DNA of 64,000 nt from the NCBI RefSeq assembly GCF_014646355.1, contig NZ_BMNH01000008.1, forward strand, positions 173,280-237,279. Reading direction: 5' to 3'. A model generated the notes under the pieces. The model was not told the DNA's origin. It was given only the letters and a program-made list of their open reading frames with translations, and did no database searches. The stretch comes from Nonomuraea cavernae (GTDB taxonomy: Bacteria > Actinomycetota > Actinomycetes > Streptosporangiales > Streptosporangiaceae). Shown here in pieces: positions 40,334-48,846 of the stretch (position 1 is its first letter; every line of letters begins with the position of its first letter). Both the position numbers and the translations under genes were made by a program.

Positions 40334-41263
40334 CTAGATCCCCCGGCCGAAGGAGTGGGCCGTGCGGAGCAGGAACTCCGGCCGGACCAGGCCGGCGCAC
40401 ATGAGGAAGACGAGGTAGGAGCGCGGCTGACGCCAGTTGCTGCGGAACGTCCGCCACGCCAGGCGGCGGGCGTCGCGCCTGGCCCCCATCGCCGCCAGCG
40501 CGAAGGCCTGCCGGCCCATCAGCTTGGCGGCGGCGCGGGGGTCGGCCCGCAGCACGGGATGCTTGCCGGCGAGGTACTCGAGCCCGTCGACGACCATCCG
40601 CCAGTCGCGCTGGAAGAAGGACTGCGACCCCCACAGGACGCGTACCAGGGGCTTTCGCACCGCCACGATCGGCCCGGTCGCGGCGGCCCGCAGCATCCAG
40701 TCGTAGTCCTCGCCATAGCTGCCCGGAATGTCCTCGTCCACCGGCCCGACGCGGTGCAGGAAGGCGTCCCTGGTCACCAGCACGGTCGACGGATGCGCCT
40801 CCATCACCCGGCGTCGGGCCAGCTCGGTCACGGTCAACGCCGTCTCGTCGGCGATCCGTTCCGTCTCCTTGCCGTCGAACAGCACCACGATCCCGCAGAC
40901 CGCGACCTCGGCGCCGCGTTCGGCGAGCAGGTCGGCCTGGGCGCGGAGCTTGCCGGGCAGCCACACGTCGTCGTCGTCGCAGAAGGCCAGCAAGGTCCCG
41001 CTGGACGCGAGCGCCCCGGTGTTGCGCGCTCCCGCCAGGCCGGGGGTCCGGTCGTTGGAGATCACGATCACGCGACGGTGCTCGTCGTCCCGGGCCAGGC
41101 CGGGATCCGGCTCGGCCCGGTCGTAGACGACGACGCATTCGATCGGCCCCGGATAGTCCTGGGCGAGGATCGCGTCAAGGGCCTGAGCGAGAAGAGCCGG
41201 CCGGTCGCGGGTCGCGACGATCACCGAGACGGGCGGACAGGTCGGGCTCGGGCTCTGGCTCAT
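40334..41263 (-). CDS. Family 2 glycosyltransferase
   Basis: 309 residues of GT-A fold. The first beta strand PVSVIVATRDRPALLAQALDAI, the DxD-containing FCDDDDVWLPGK near residue 95 and GSYGEDYDWMLRA near 182 (catalytic ED) are all present. A C-terminal hydrophobic stretch (QPRSYLVFLMCAGLVRPEFLL) may touch the membrane. Its ATG at 41263 lies 89 bp inside the end of the chain-length regulator gene, in another frame. No later ATG/GTG gives a complete first strand, so the overlap is taken as real. Confidence 0.88.
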   Translation of the reverse strand: MSQSPSPTCPPVSVIVATRDRPALLAQALDAILAQDYPGPIECVVVYDRAEPDPGLARDDEHRRVIVISNDRTPGLAGARNTGALASSGTLLAFCDDDDVWLPGKLRAQADLLAERGAEVAVCGIVVLFDGKETERIADETALTVTELARRRVMEAHPSTVLVTRDAFLHRVGPVDEDIPGSYGEDYDWMLRAAATGPIVAVRKPLVRVLWGSQSFFQRDWRMVVDGLEYLAGKHPVLRADPRAAAKLMGRQAFALAAMGARRDARRLAWRTFRSNWRQPRSYLVFLMCAGLVRPEFLLRTAHSFGRGI

Positions 41264-42071
41264 GCCGTACGGCTCCTTCGGATGGTGCGGGGACTCTGCC
41301 GCGACGGTCGCGGAGCATGCCCATGACGACGCCGGCGAGCAGGCCCAGCGCGGCGTACGAGGCCACCGGCACCTCGTTGTTGTCGCGGTCGGGACGCCTG
41401 GGCACCGAGGCGGCCCTGACGACCTCGCCGGTGGTCTCGCTCTGCCGCTGGATTCTGGACACCTGGCGTTCGAGCTCGTTGATCTGCCGGATCATCGAGG
41501 CCCGCCGGGTGCGGGACGCCGCGTCCCGGCGCACGCTGCCCTTCGACAACGTGTCCAGCCGGACCTCCACGACGCCGATGCGCGACTGCAGGGCTTCGAG
41601 CTGGCGCTGGCGGATCCCGGCCACGATCTGCCGCCGCAGGCTCAGGTAGGAGTCGGTCGCCACGATCACGGCGGCGAGGGCCCGCTCGGGATCGCGGTCG
41701 CGCACCTGTACGGTGATCAGCCGGCTGTTGGCGGGCACGCTGATCGTGATCGCCTCGGCGGCGCCCTGGCGGTTCACGCCGAGCGCGGCGGCCACCCGGT
41801 CCATCACCGGGCTCGACCGCAGCAACTGGGCCTCGGTGTCGATGGTGACGTCGCGTGGCAGCCGCTGATCCGGCTTGCGCTCCAGGCCGGGATGGACGGG
41901 CGTGGCCGGCGCGAACACCTGGGTGGAGGCCGTGTAGGTCGGGGGCGTCAGCATGCCCTGGATCAGCCCCGCGCCGGTGCCGGCCGCCACGAGCAGCACG
42001 ATCGTGATCAGGTGCCGGCGGACGAAGGCGGCGTAGCCGGCCAGGGTGGGGTCGGGGTTCAGCGCCGCCAC
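41175..42071 (-). CDS. Wzz-like chain-length determinant with C-terminal tail
   Basis: 298 residues. A first membrane segment (HLITIVLLVAAGTGAGLIQGM), an extracytoplasmic region with long helices (IRQRQLEALQSRIGVVEVRLDTLSKG... RASMIRQINELERQVSRIQRQ) and a second membrane segment (VASYAALGLLAGVVMGML) form the Wzz topology. There is no kinase domain. A cytoplasmic tail with HEPEPEPD follows and is encoded in the 89 bp shared with the glycosyltransferase gene. It is the second chain-length protein of the locus, implying two polymer systems or a two-component regulator. Overlaps the sulfotransferase stop by 13 bp. Confidence 0.85.
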   Translation of the reverse strand: MAALNPDPTLAGYAAFVRRHLITIVLLVAAGTGAGLIQGMLTPPTYTASTQVFAPATPVHPGLERKPDQRLPRDVTIDTEAQLLRSSPVMDRVAAALGVNRQGAAEAITISVPANSRLITVQVRDRDPERALAAVIVATDSYLSLRRQIVAGIRQRQLEALQSRIGVVEVRLDTLSKGSVRRDAASRTRRASMIRQINELERQVSRIQRQSETTGEVVRAASVPRRPDRDNNEVPVASYAALGLLAGVVMGMLRDRRGRVPAPSEGAVRHEPEPEPDLSARLGDRRDPRPAGSSRSGP

Positions 42072-42919
42072 GGCGGCACCACCCCGAGCAGCCGGGCCAG
42101 CCGCTCGTCGTAGGGCAGGAAGTGGGCGTCGAGGTCGCGGCGGACCGACTCGGGCATCGGGGAGCGGGGCCGCGCGTTGTCGCGTCCCAGGGTGGCGGGG
42201 CGCCAGCTCGGCAGCCCGAGGAACGCCAGGATGCGGTCGTACTCCCGCTCGAAGCCGGCGAACAGGTCCTCCGCGAAGAGCACGTGCACCCGGTCGCGAC
42301 CGAAGAGGGTGAAAAGCCGGTCGAGCTGGTCGGCGTAGTGGCCGCGGTCGACGTAGGAGTGGTGGCGGTGGCTGTGGCTGACGTAGCCGGGGTCCGCCTC
42401 GATCCGGGCGAGCTCGCCGTCGAGCCGCTGGGGTTCGAGCTCCAGCGCCCGCTCGAACGGCTCGGTCTCGAAGCCTCGGGCCAGCTCGTGCATGTGGGCG
42501 GAGTAGGCACGTTCCACCGGGTCGCGCAGCACGACCAGGAGCCGCACCCCCGGGAGGTCCTTGGCGATCCGGCCGGGGGCGAGCGGGTGGTGCATGTAGT
42601 AGCCGGCGGACTCGCCCGTCACGGGCGGCGCGGACGCGCGCCGGGTCGCCAGCGCGCGCACCGGGAAGTGGCCCCGATACCAGTGCCTGCCGCGGGGATA
42701 GTTGACGTCGAAGTAGTGGACCCCCTTGTGGAACAGCGGCGGGACCACGGCGGGATGGGCCGTCAGCGCGCGCCAGAGCGAGGTGGTGCCCCCTCGCTGG
42801 GTGCCCACGAGCAGGAAGCCGGGGAGCATGCGGGCTCGGCTGGTCGCCAGGCCCACCTGGCGGGTCACGGACCGTCCGATCTGCTTGACGAACGGCGGCG
42901 CGGACCGGCGCGAGAGCAT
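42059..42919 (-). CDS. Sulfotransferase domain protein
   Basis: 286 residues. The PAPS 5'-phosphosulfate-binding loop is LLVGTQRGGTTSLWRAL near residue 45, and the 3'-phosphate-binding part LLVVLRDPVERAYSAHMHEL near 138 has the conserved Arg-Asp-Pro and Ser. A C-terminal segment (RVHVLFAEDLFAGFEREYDRILAFLGLP) completes the NodH/heparan-type sulfotransferase pattern. It would sulfate a sugar or lipid carrier. Sulfated polymers are unusual in actinomycetes, though sulfated lipids and carbohydrates are known in mycobacteria. Confidence 0.88.
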   Translation of the reverse strand: MLSRRSAPPFVKQIGRSVTRQVGLATSRARMLPGFLLVGTQRGGTTSLWRALTAHPAVVPPLFHKGVHYFDVNYPRGRHWYRGHFPVRALATRRASAPPVTGESAGYYMHHPLAPGRIAKDLPGVRLLVVLRDPVERAYSAHMHELARGFETEPFERALELEPQRLDGELARIEADPGYVSHSHRHHSYVDRGHYADQLDRLFTLFGRDRVHVLFAEDLFAGFEREYDRILAFLGLPSWRPATLGRDNARPRSPMPESVRRDLDAHFLPYDERLARLLGVVPPWRR

Positions 42920-42930
42920 CTCGTCCCCTT

Positions 42931-44094
42931 TCAGCTGGTGGTCGTGTGGCGGTCGAGCAGATCGAGGAGGGCGTCGGCCTGCGCCCGCAGCGGGGCGCCG
43001 ATGCTGCCCCTGCTGGCCACGAGGTAGCGCGCGCACAGCTCGGCCAGATAGAGGCTCAGCGTCGTCGAGGCCGCCGGGCCCTTCAGGCCGAACGGCGCCA
43101 GCACGGACGGCGTGTCGCCGGACCACACCCGCTGGACGGTCCAGGAGGTGGTGGGCCCGATCTGCTGGAGCGCGTAGTGCAGGGCGTCGAATCCCACGGG
43201 CACGGCCTGGGCGAATCTCTCCCAGTCCCACAGGTGCAGCACGTCGCGTTGCCAGGCCATGTTCCACGGGGTCCAGTCGCCGTGCCAGGCGCCGTAGGAC
43301 AGCCGGACGCCGCCGTGCCGTTCGCCGAGCCGGTCGAGCACGGCGGCCAGCCGGGAGGCGGCCTCGCCGTCGGGCAGCAGGTCCGGCGTCGCCGTGAGAC
43401 CGTTCCAGAACGGGCTGCCGGCCAGCTCCGCGGTGGTGGCGGTGATCGAGGCCAGCTCCGCCATCGCTCCCACGGGCATCTCGTCGCGGGGCCGCCACCG
43501 GCGCACGCCGCTCGACAACACCGACATCACCAGGGCGTCGACCGTGCCCCACGACTCGTACGCGATCAGCTGGGGGGTCCTGATCCCGCGCGGCGGGCAG
43601 GCCGACAGGGTGCGGAGCGCGTCGGCCTCGGCGGCGATCAGCGCGCGGGCGACGTCGGTGTCACCGATCTTGACGAACGCCAGCGACCGGCCCGACGGGG
43701 TCAGCGCCTGCAGGACCGGTTTACGGTTGGCGCGTTCGTTCCCGATCGTCACGCTGACCACGACGGGCTGCCCCAGCAGGTCGCTCAGCCGGTCCTGCAC
43801 GGAGGGCCCGTCAGCGGGGCCGACGCGGACCCGGTCGGGCAGGAGGCGCTGCGGAAGGCCGGTGCGCAGCGCGAGCGACAGCAGGCCGCGGCCGAGGCGC
43901 GCACGCGGGCCGAGGTCGTGGCTGAAACGGCGGAGCGCGGCGCCGGCCGCCCGGGGAGCGCCGAGCGGCAGCAGGATCCGCGCCTCGCGCGCGTTGGGCA
44001 GGAACACCAGCTGCCCGCCGCGGCGGTGTACGTGGCTCACGTCGCTGCCCGGCCACAGGCGGGAGACGGTCTCGGTCCAGGCGCCGGCCGTCAT
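42931..44094 (-). CDS. Aminoglycoside-phosphotransferase-fold kinase-like protein
   Basis: 387 residues. The C-terminal half has the kinase signature YGAWHGDWTPWNMAW (catalytic loop, HGDxxxxN) followed by LWDWERFAQ (metal-binding DxE-type motif). The preceding N-lobe is less conserved but carries VKIGD. The N-terminal 100 residues (RGGQLVFLPNAREARILLPLG...) match no family I know. A kinase acting on a sugar, choline or a lipid intermediate of the polymer is possible; drug resistance is less likely given the context. Overlaps the polymerase gene's stop by 4 bp. Confidence 0.75.
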   Translation of the reverse strand: MTAGAWTETVSRLWPGSDVSHVHRRGGQLVFLPNAREARILLPLGAPRAAGAALRRFSHDLGPRARLGRGLLSLALRTGLPQRLLPDRVRVGPADGPSVQDRLSDLLGQPVVVSVTIGNERANRKPVLQALTPSGRSLAFVKIGDTDVARALIAAEADALRTLSACPPRGIRTPQLIAYESWGTVDALVMSVLSSGVRRWRPRDEMPVGAMAELASITATTAELAGSPFWNGLTATPDLLPDGEAASRLAAVLDRLGERHGGVRLSYGAWHGDWTPWNMAWQRDVLHLWDWERFAQAVPVGFDALHYALQQIGPTTSWTVQRVWSGDTPSVLAPFGLKGPAASTTLSLYLAELCARYLVASRGSIGAPLRAQADALLDLLDRHTTTS

Positions 44095-45476
44095 CGGACC
44101 TCCGTGCCGGATCGCTCCCGGCGCCACATCAGGGCCAGGGCGATCATGACGGTGTAGAGGGGGGCGTCCAGCAGGTCGTAGATCAGCAGGAACACCGCGA
44201 AGCTCAGCAGCACGCAGCACCCCGCGATGCTGACGCGGTCGGGATCTCGCCAGTGCGTGGCGAAGCGTCTGACGAGGAAGCCGAGGAAGCACGCGGCCCC
44301 GACGAAACCGTGCGCGAAGATCAGGTACCACAGGCTGCCCTGCGTGCCGAGCGGCGGCACGCCACAGCCCTTGCAGCCGGGACGCTCACCGCCTCCCACG
44401 GACGCGAAGCTGCCCTGCAGGTCACGGGTGGAGCCGAATCCCACGACGGGTGAGCCGATCGCGGCGCTCTCCGTCGTCACCACGTAGAGCTGCCCGCGCC
44501 GGTCGTTGCTGTGCGGGGTGTCGAGCCGCTGCTGGAACAGCGCCTTGAGCGGTGAGCCGGTGACCAGCAGCAACAGGGCGACGGCCCCGCCCACGGCGAA
44601 TCGGAGGGCCCACCGGTTGCCCTTGTGGACGTAGCGGAGCGTCAGGTACGCCGCGGCGAGCCCCAGCACCGCCCACAGCCCCCTGTTGAGCGAGTAGATC
44701 ACCGGGAACAGGGAGAGCAGCAGGCCCGAGACCAGCAGCACCCGCCGCCAGCGTGGCTTCCGGCCGGTGTTGGCCAGGAGGAAGAACGGCAGGTAGAGCG
44801 CCAGGTTGGCGCCCCACGAATTCGCGTAGGCGAAGGGCGCGATGGGCCGCGACTCCTCGTAACCGAGGAATGTGGTCAAAGTGGCAGCTTTAGGATGAAT
44901 AAGGCTGGAAATAAGGTCGTTCCGGGTCAGGCTTTTGGGCAGCACCAATTCCAGGAGCGACGGAAACTCCAGGTGCGGCGCCAGAATGCCCACCAGCCCG
45001 CCCACCACCGTCACCACGAACATGAAGCCCAGCAGCCTGATCACCCGCGCCCTCGGGAGCTCCTCCTCGGTGAGGTTTCCCACGTACAGCAGCACGACGG
45101 TGATCGCGAGGTACCACCCGCAGCGGTAGCCGAAGACGAGCAGCCTGCTCAGCTCGCCCCCGGGCACGCCGTAAGGCGCGTCGGCGAACAGCGTCAGGCC
45201 GCCGATCAGCATCCAGACCAGGAAGAACAGCCACAGCGCGAAGCCGCGGGGGGCGCGCACCACCGGACGGCGCCGGAGCGCGACGGCCATCGGGACGGCC
45301 ATGATCAGGAAGATGAACGTGCTGAGCCCGGTGACCCACCAGAGGGGGAAGCCGAGGAAGATCACGCTCAGCGGCCAGCCGGGACGGAGCCGGGGAGGAC
45401 TGCGCCGCGACGCGAGGGCGAGCGGTCCGGAGGCCGGAAGCGGGCCACCTACCGCAATGTCCGCCATTTGTGACAT
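44091..45476 (-). CDS. O-antigen ligase/Wzy-like polysaccharide polymerase
   Basis: 461 residues with roughly 11 hydrophobic segments. The extracytoplasmic loop between residues 300 and 400 contains LYVVTTESAAIGSPVVGFGSTRDL followed by the Cys-rich GCKGCGVPPLGTQGSLWYLIF, which resembles the conserved loop of O-antigen ligase family polymerases. It would join repeat units outside the membrane. The start is uncertain between the ATG at 45476 (with GAGGGA immediately before it) and the ATG at 45467; the longer frame reaching 45620 is not supported. It heads a five-gene minus-strand run. Confidence 0.85.
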   Translation of the reverse strand: MSQMADIAVGGPLPASGPLALASRRSPPRLRPGWPLSVIFLGFPLWWVTGLSTFIFLIMAVPMAVALRRRPVVRAPRGFALWLFFLVWMLIGGLTLFADAPYGVPGGELSRLLVFGYRCGWYLAITVVLLYVGNLTEEELPRARVIRLLGFMFVVTVVGGLVGILAPHLEFPSLLELVLPKSLTRNDLISSLIHPKAATLTTFLGYEESRPIAPFAYANSWGANLALYLPFFLLANTGRKPRWRRVLLVSGLLLSLFPVIYSLNRGLWAVLGLAAAYLTLRYVHKGNRWALRFAVGGAVALLLLVTGSPLKALFQQRLDTPHSNDRRGQLYVVTTESAAIGSPVVGFGSTRDLQGSFASVGGGERPGCKGCGVPPLGTQGSLWYLIFAHGFVGAACFLGFLVRRFATHWRDPDRVSIAGCCVLLSFAVFLLIYDLLDAPLYTVMIALALMWRRERSGTEVR

Positions 45477-45673
45477 GTCCCTCGAAGTGCGCGTTGTTGG
45501 TGATGGGCCGCGTCCATAGTGAGGGCATCCGTCCCGAGGTGCAAGAGGGCAGTGATCGTCGTTCCGGTAGGGAAAAGGTGGCAAAAATTGCCTCATGCCA
45601 CAGAGCTTGGAACGTGTCATACTTTGCCAGCGATCGGGGCGTTGGGACGTTTTCCGAGGCCTGAGGAGGGCCG

Positions 45674-48600
45674 ATGGGGGGAAATGGCCGTTTAGCGCGG
45701 ATTTGTGCCGTGGCTTTGGCCGGAATTCTTGTCGTTTGCGGGGGACCCGCGCTGGCTGTGCAGTACCCCCAGGACAGGGTGGTCTCCGCCAACCCGGTCG
45801 ACTGGACGCCCCACGTCCTGGACGGCCAGGTCAACGCCGTGGTGCAGATCGGCAACCGGGTCTTCGTCGGGGGCAGCTTCACCCAGGTGCGCGAGTTCGA
45901 CAGCGCCACCGTACAGACGCGTAACCGGCTCTTCGCCTTCAACGCCACGACCGGGCGCCTGGACACGGCCTTCGTGCCCAACATGAACAACGAGGTCAGG
46001 ACCCTGCTCCCGGCCCCGGGCGGGCAGTCCATCTACGCGGGCGGCTCCTTCAGCACGGTCAACGGCGCCACCAACCGCATCCTGACCAGGCTCAACACCA
46101 CGACCGGGCAGGCACTGCCGGGCTTCGTGCCCAACTTCAGCGCCCGCGTGCTCGACCTGCGCCTGGCCGGCGGCCGCCTCTACGTCGGCGGCGCCTTCGC
46201 CACCGTCAACGGCCAGCAGCAGGCCGCCCTGGCCACGATCGACCCCGACACCGGCGCCTTCGACCCGTACGTCGGCCTCCAGTTCGCCGGGACCCAGAAC
46301 GGCGGCACGACGCAGATCCTGAAGATGGACGTCACGCCGGACGAGACGAGGCTCGTGGCGGTGGGCAACTTCGCCACCGTCGGCGGCCAGAACCGCAGGC
46401 AGCTCGTCCAGTTCGATCTGACCGGCCCAAGCGCCACGCTCGCCGACTGGGACACCACGCGCTACACGGCCACCTGTTCCAGCTCGTTCAACACCTACAT
46501 GCGCGACGTCGACTACTCGCCGGACGGCCGCTTCTTCGTGGTCACCACCACGGGCGCCTACTCCGGCGGGCCGCCGAGGCTCTGCGACACCCACGCCCGC
46601 TGGGAGACCTACGCGACCGGCGCGAACCTCAACCCGACGTGGATCAACTACACCGGCGGCGACACCAGCTACGCGGTGGCCGTCACCCCCCAGGCCGTGT
46701 ACGTCGGCGGCCACTTCCGCTGGGCCAACAACCCCTTCCGCGGCGACGCGGCGGGGCAGGGCGCGGTGCCGAGAGCCGGCATCGCCGCGCTCGACCCGGT
46801 GAGCGGCATCCCGCTGACCTGGAACCCGGGACGCACGCTGGGCGTCGGCGTCTTCGACCTCACGGCCACCCCGACCGGCCTGTGGCTCGGCAGCGACACC
46901 GACCGGGTCAACGGCGAGTTCCACGCCCGGCTGGCGATGTTCCCGCTGGCCGGTGGCACGATCGTGCTGCCACCTTCGGCGGGCGCGCTGCCCGGCGACG
47001 TCTACCAGGCGGGAGCCGGCGGCACCGACGCCGTGCAGCGGCGTTCCTACGACGGCGCCACGGCCGGCCCCGTCCAGCCGGTGGACGGCGGCGGCGTCGC
47101 CTGGTCGGGCGCCAGGGGCACGGTCATGCTGAGCGGCCGGCTCTACACCGCCTGGTCGGACGGCAAGCTCTACAGGCGCACCTTCGACGGCACCGCGTTC
47201 GGGGCGCCGAGCGAGGTCAACCTCTACGGGCTGACCGACTTCGCCACCGACATGCAGAACATGACCGGCATGTTCTACCACGCGGGCCGGCTCTACTTCA
47301 CCCGCACCGGCCAGAGCTCGCTCTACTACCGGGGCTTCTCACCGGAGAGCGACATCGTCGGGGCGCAGCGCACGACCGCCACCGGCAACATCACCGGGCT
47401 CAACTTCTCGCGGGTCGGCGGCATGTTCCTGGCCGGCGACAAGCTCTACCTCAGCGACAGCGTCGACGGCCGGCTCCTGCGCGCCGACTTCGCGGGCGGC
47501 CTGCCCGTGGCGGGCACGGTGGTGGCCGTCAGCGGTCCCGCGATCGACGGCGTCGACTGGCGGCAGAGAGGGCTGTTCCTGTACGCCGCGGCGGGCGCCA
47601 CCGAGCCCAACAGGCCACCGGTGGCCGCGCTCACCACCTCGTGCGCCGACCTGTCGTGCACGGTGCGCAACACCGGCTCCGCCGATCCCGACGGCACGAT
47701 CGTCGCCACGACCTGGAACTTCGGCGACGGCACGACGGCCACCGGCGCGCTGGCCGCCCACACCTTCCCGGGAAGCGGCACGTACCCGATCTCGGTGACC
47801 GTGACGGACGACCGAGGGGGCACCGCGACCGCGACGGCCACCGTCACGGTGCAGGGCGCCAACCAGGCGCCCACCGCCGACTTCGCGGTGATGTGCACCG
47901 AGCTGGCCTGCACCTTCGACGGCAGCCCGTCGTCGGATCCCGACGGCTCCATCACCGGCTACGCCTGGGACTTCGGCGACGCGTCGGGCGGCACCGGGCA
48001 GTCCTCCTCGCACACCTACGGCGCGCCCGGCACCTACCCGGTGAAGCTCACCGTGACCGACAACTCCGGCGCCGCGCACACGGTCACCAAGAACATCTCG
48101 GTGGTCCAGAACACCGGCGAGATCCAGTTCGTCGGCATGGCGAGGACGAGCGGCAACCAGCAGACGCACGCCCTCACCGTCCCCGCCGCCGTGGCCGGAG
48201 GCGACGGCCTGCTGCTCTTCCTCACCGTCAACACCACCGTCACGATGCCGGATCCGGCGGGCGTGACCGGCTGGACGGTCGTGGGCACCCGCGACAACGG
48301 CGGCGTGCTCACCAAGGTGTGGAAGAAGGTGGCCGCGCCCGAGGACGGCGGCGACCCGCTCTCCGTCACCCTCTCCGGACTCGCGAAGGGCGACCTCACC
48401 CTGGTCGCCTACCGGGGCACCGGCAACCAGGTGGTCGCCGCCCACGAGTCGGTCAACGAGACCGTCACGCGGGCGGAGCACACCACGCCCGCCGTCGCCG
48501 TCACGACGCCCGGCAGCTGGGTCGTGTCCTACTGGGGCGAGAAGTCGTCGGCCACCACGACGCTCGCCCCGCCCGCCGGTGAGACGGTCAGGTCCGCGCA

Positions 48601-48745
48601 GAGCGGCACCGGAAACGGCAGGATCACCAGCCTGCTCACCGACAGCGGAGCGCAGGTGGCGACGGGCACCAGATCGGGCCTGACCGCGACCGCCGACTCC
48701 GCGAGCCTCAGAGCCACCATGTGGAGCCTCGTCATCGCTCCATAA
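45674..48745 (+). CDS. Secreted beta-propeller/PKD-domain protein, copy 1
   Basis: 1,023 residues. The signal peptide ends at GGPALAVQ (about residue 28). The first ~640 residues form a beta-propeller-like array rich in VGGSFTQV/YVGGAFATVNG repeats (delta-60/DUF5122-like). Two PKD domains follow (about 650-727 and 732-812), each with the WNFGDG/WDFGD and VTVTD patterns. The C-terminal 200 residues (IQFVGMARTSGNQQTHALTVPAAVAGGDG... TMWSLVIAP) form a further beta domain. No membrane anchor or sorting signal is visible, so it is likely released or held by polymer. The ATG at 45674 lies after TGAGGAGG. Adhesive or polymer-binding function is inferred. Confidence 0.87.
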   Translation: MGGNGRLARICAVALAGILVVCGGPALAVQYPQDRVVSANPVDWTPHVLDGQVNAVVQIGNRVFVGGSFTQVREFDSATVQTRNRLFAFNATTGRLDTAFVPNMNNEVRTLLPAPGGQSIYAGGSFSTVNGATNRILTRLNTTTGQALPGFVPNFSARVLDLRLAGGRLYVGGAFATVNGQQQAALATIDPDTGAFDPYVGLQFAGTQNGGTTQILKMDVTPDETRLVAVGNFATVGGQNRRQLVQFDLTGPSATLADWDTTRYTATCSSSFNTYMRDVDYSPDGRFFVVTTTGAYSGGPPRLCDTHARWETYATGANLNPTWINYTGGDTSYAVAVTPQAVYVGGHFRWANNPFRGDAAGQGAVPRAGIAALDPVSGIPLTWNPGRTLGVGVFDLTATPTGLWLGSDTDRVNGEFHARLAMFPLAGGTIVLPPSAGALPGDVYQAGAGGTDAVQRRSYDGATAGPVQPVDGGGVAWSGARGTVMLSGRLYTAWSDGKLYRRTFDGTAFGAPSEVNLYGLTDFATDMQNMTGMFYHAGRLYFTRTGQSSLYYRGFSPESDIVGAQRTTATGNITGLNFSRVGGMFLAGDKLYLSDSVDGRLLRADFAGGLPVAGTVVAVSGPAIDGVDWRQRGLFLYAAAGATEPNRPPVAALTTSCADLSCTVRNTGSADPDGTIVATTWNFGDGTTATGALAAHTFPGSGTYPISVTVTDDRGGTATATATVTVQGANQAPTADFAVMCTELACTFDGSPSSDPDGSITGYAWDFGDASGGTGQSSSHTYGAPGTYPVKLTVTDNSGAAHTVTKNISVVQNTGEIQFVGMARTSGNQQTHALTVPAAVAGGDGLLLFLTVNTTVTMPDPAGVTGWTVVGTRDNGGVLTKVWKKVAAPEDGGDPLSVTLSGLAKGDLTLVAYRGTGNQVVAAHESVNETVTRAEHTTPAVAVTTPGSWVVSYWGEKSSATTTLAPPAGETVRSAQSGTGNGRITSLLTDSGAQVATGTRSGLTATADSASLRATMWSLVIAP

Positions 48746-48754
48746 GGCGGAATC

Positions 48755-48799
48755 GCATCGGATGCCCCCCTGACCGCCGGTCACGGGGGCATCCGATGC
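48755..48799 (+). terminator. Hairpin terminator between the two beta-propeller/PKD genes
   Basis: Perfect 15-bp arms (48755-48769 and 48785-48799) with an inner TGACC/GGTCA stem begin 9 bp after the stop of copy 1. It should separate the transcripts of the two paralogues, or at least reduce read-through. Confidence 0.75.
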
Positions 48800-48846
48800 C
48801 GCAAGCACGGGGGATCACGTTCAATTCAGCTCCAAGGAGGGTCCCG

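Noticed and set aside
42931..44094. Aminoglycoside resistance gene
   Set aside because: Only the kinase fold is shared; the N-terminal region is unrelated and the gene overlaps polysaccharide genes.
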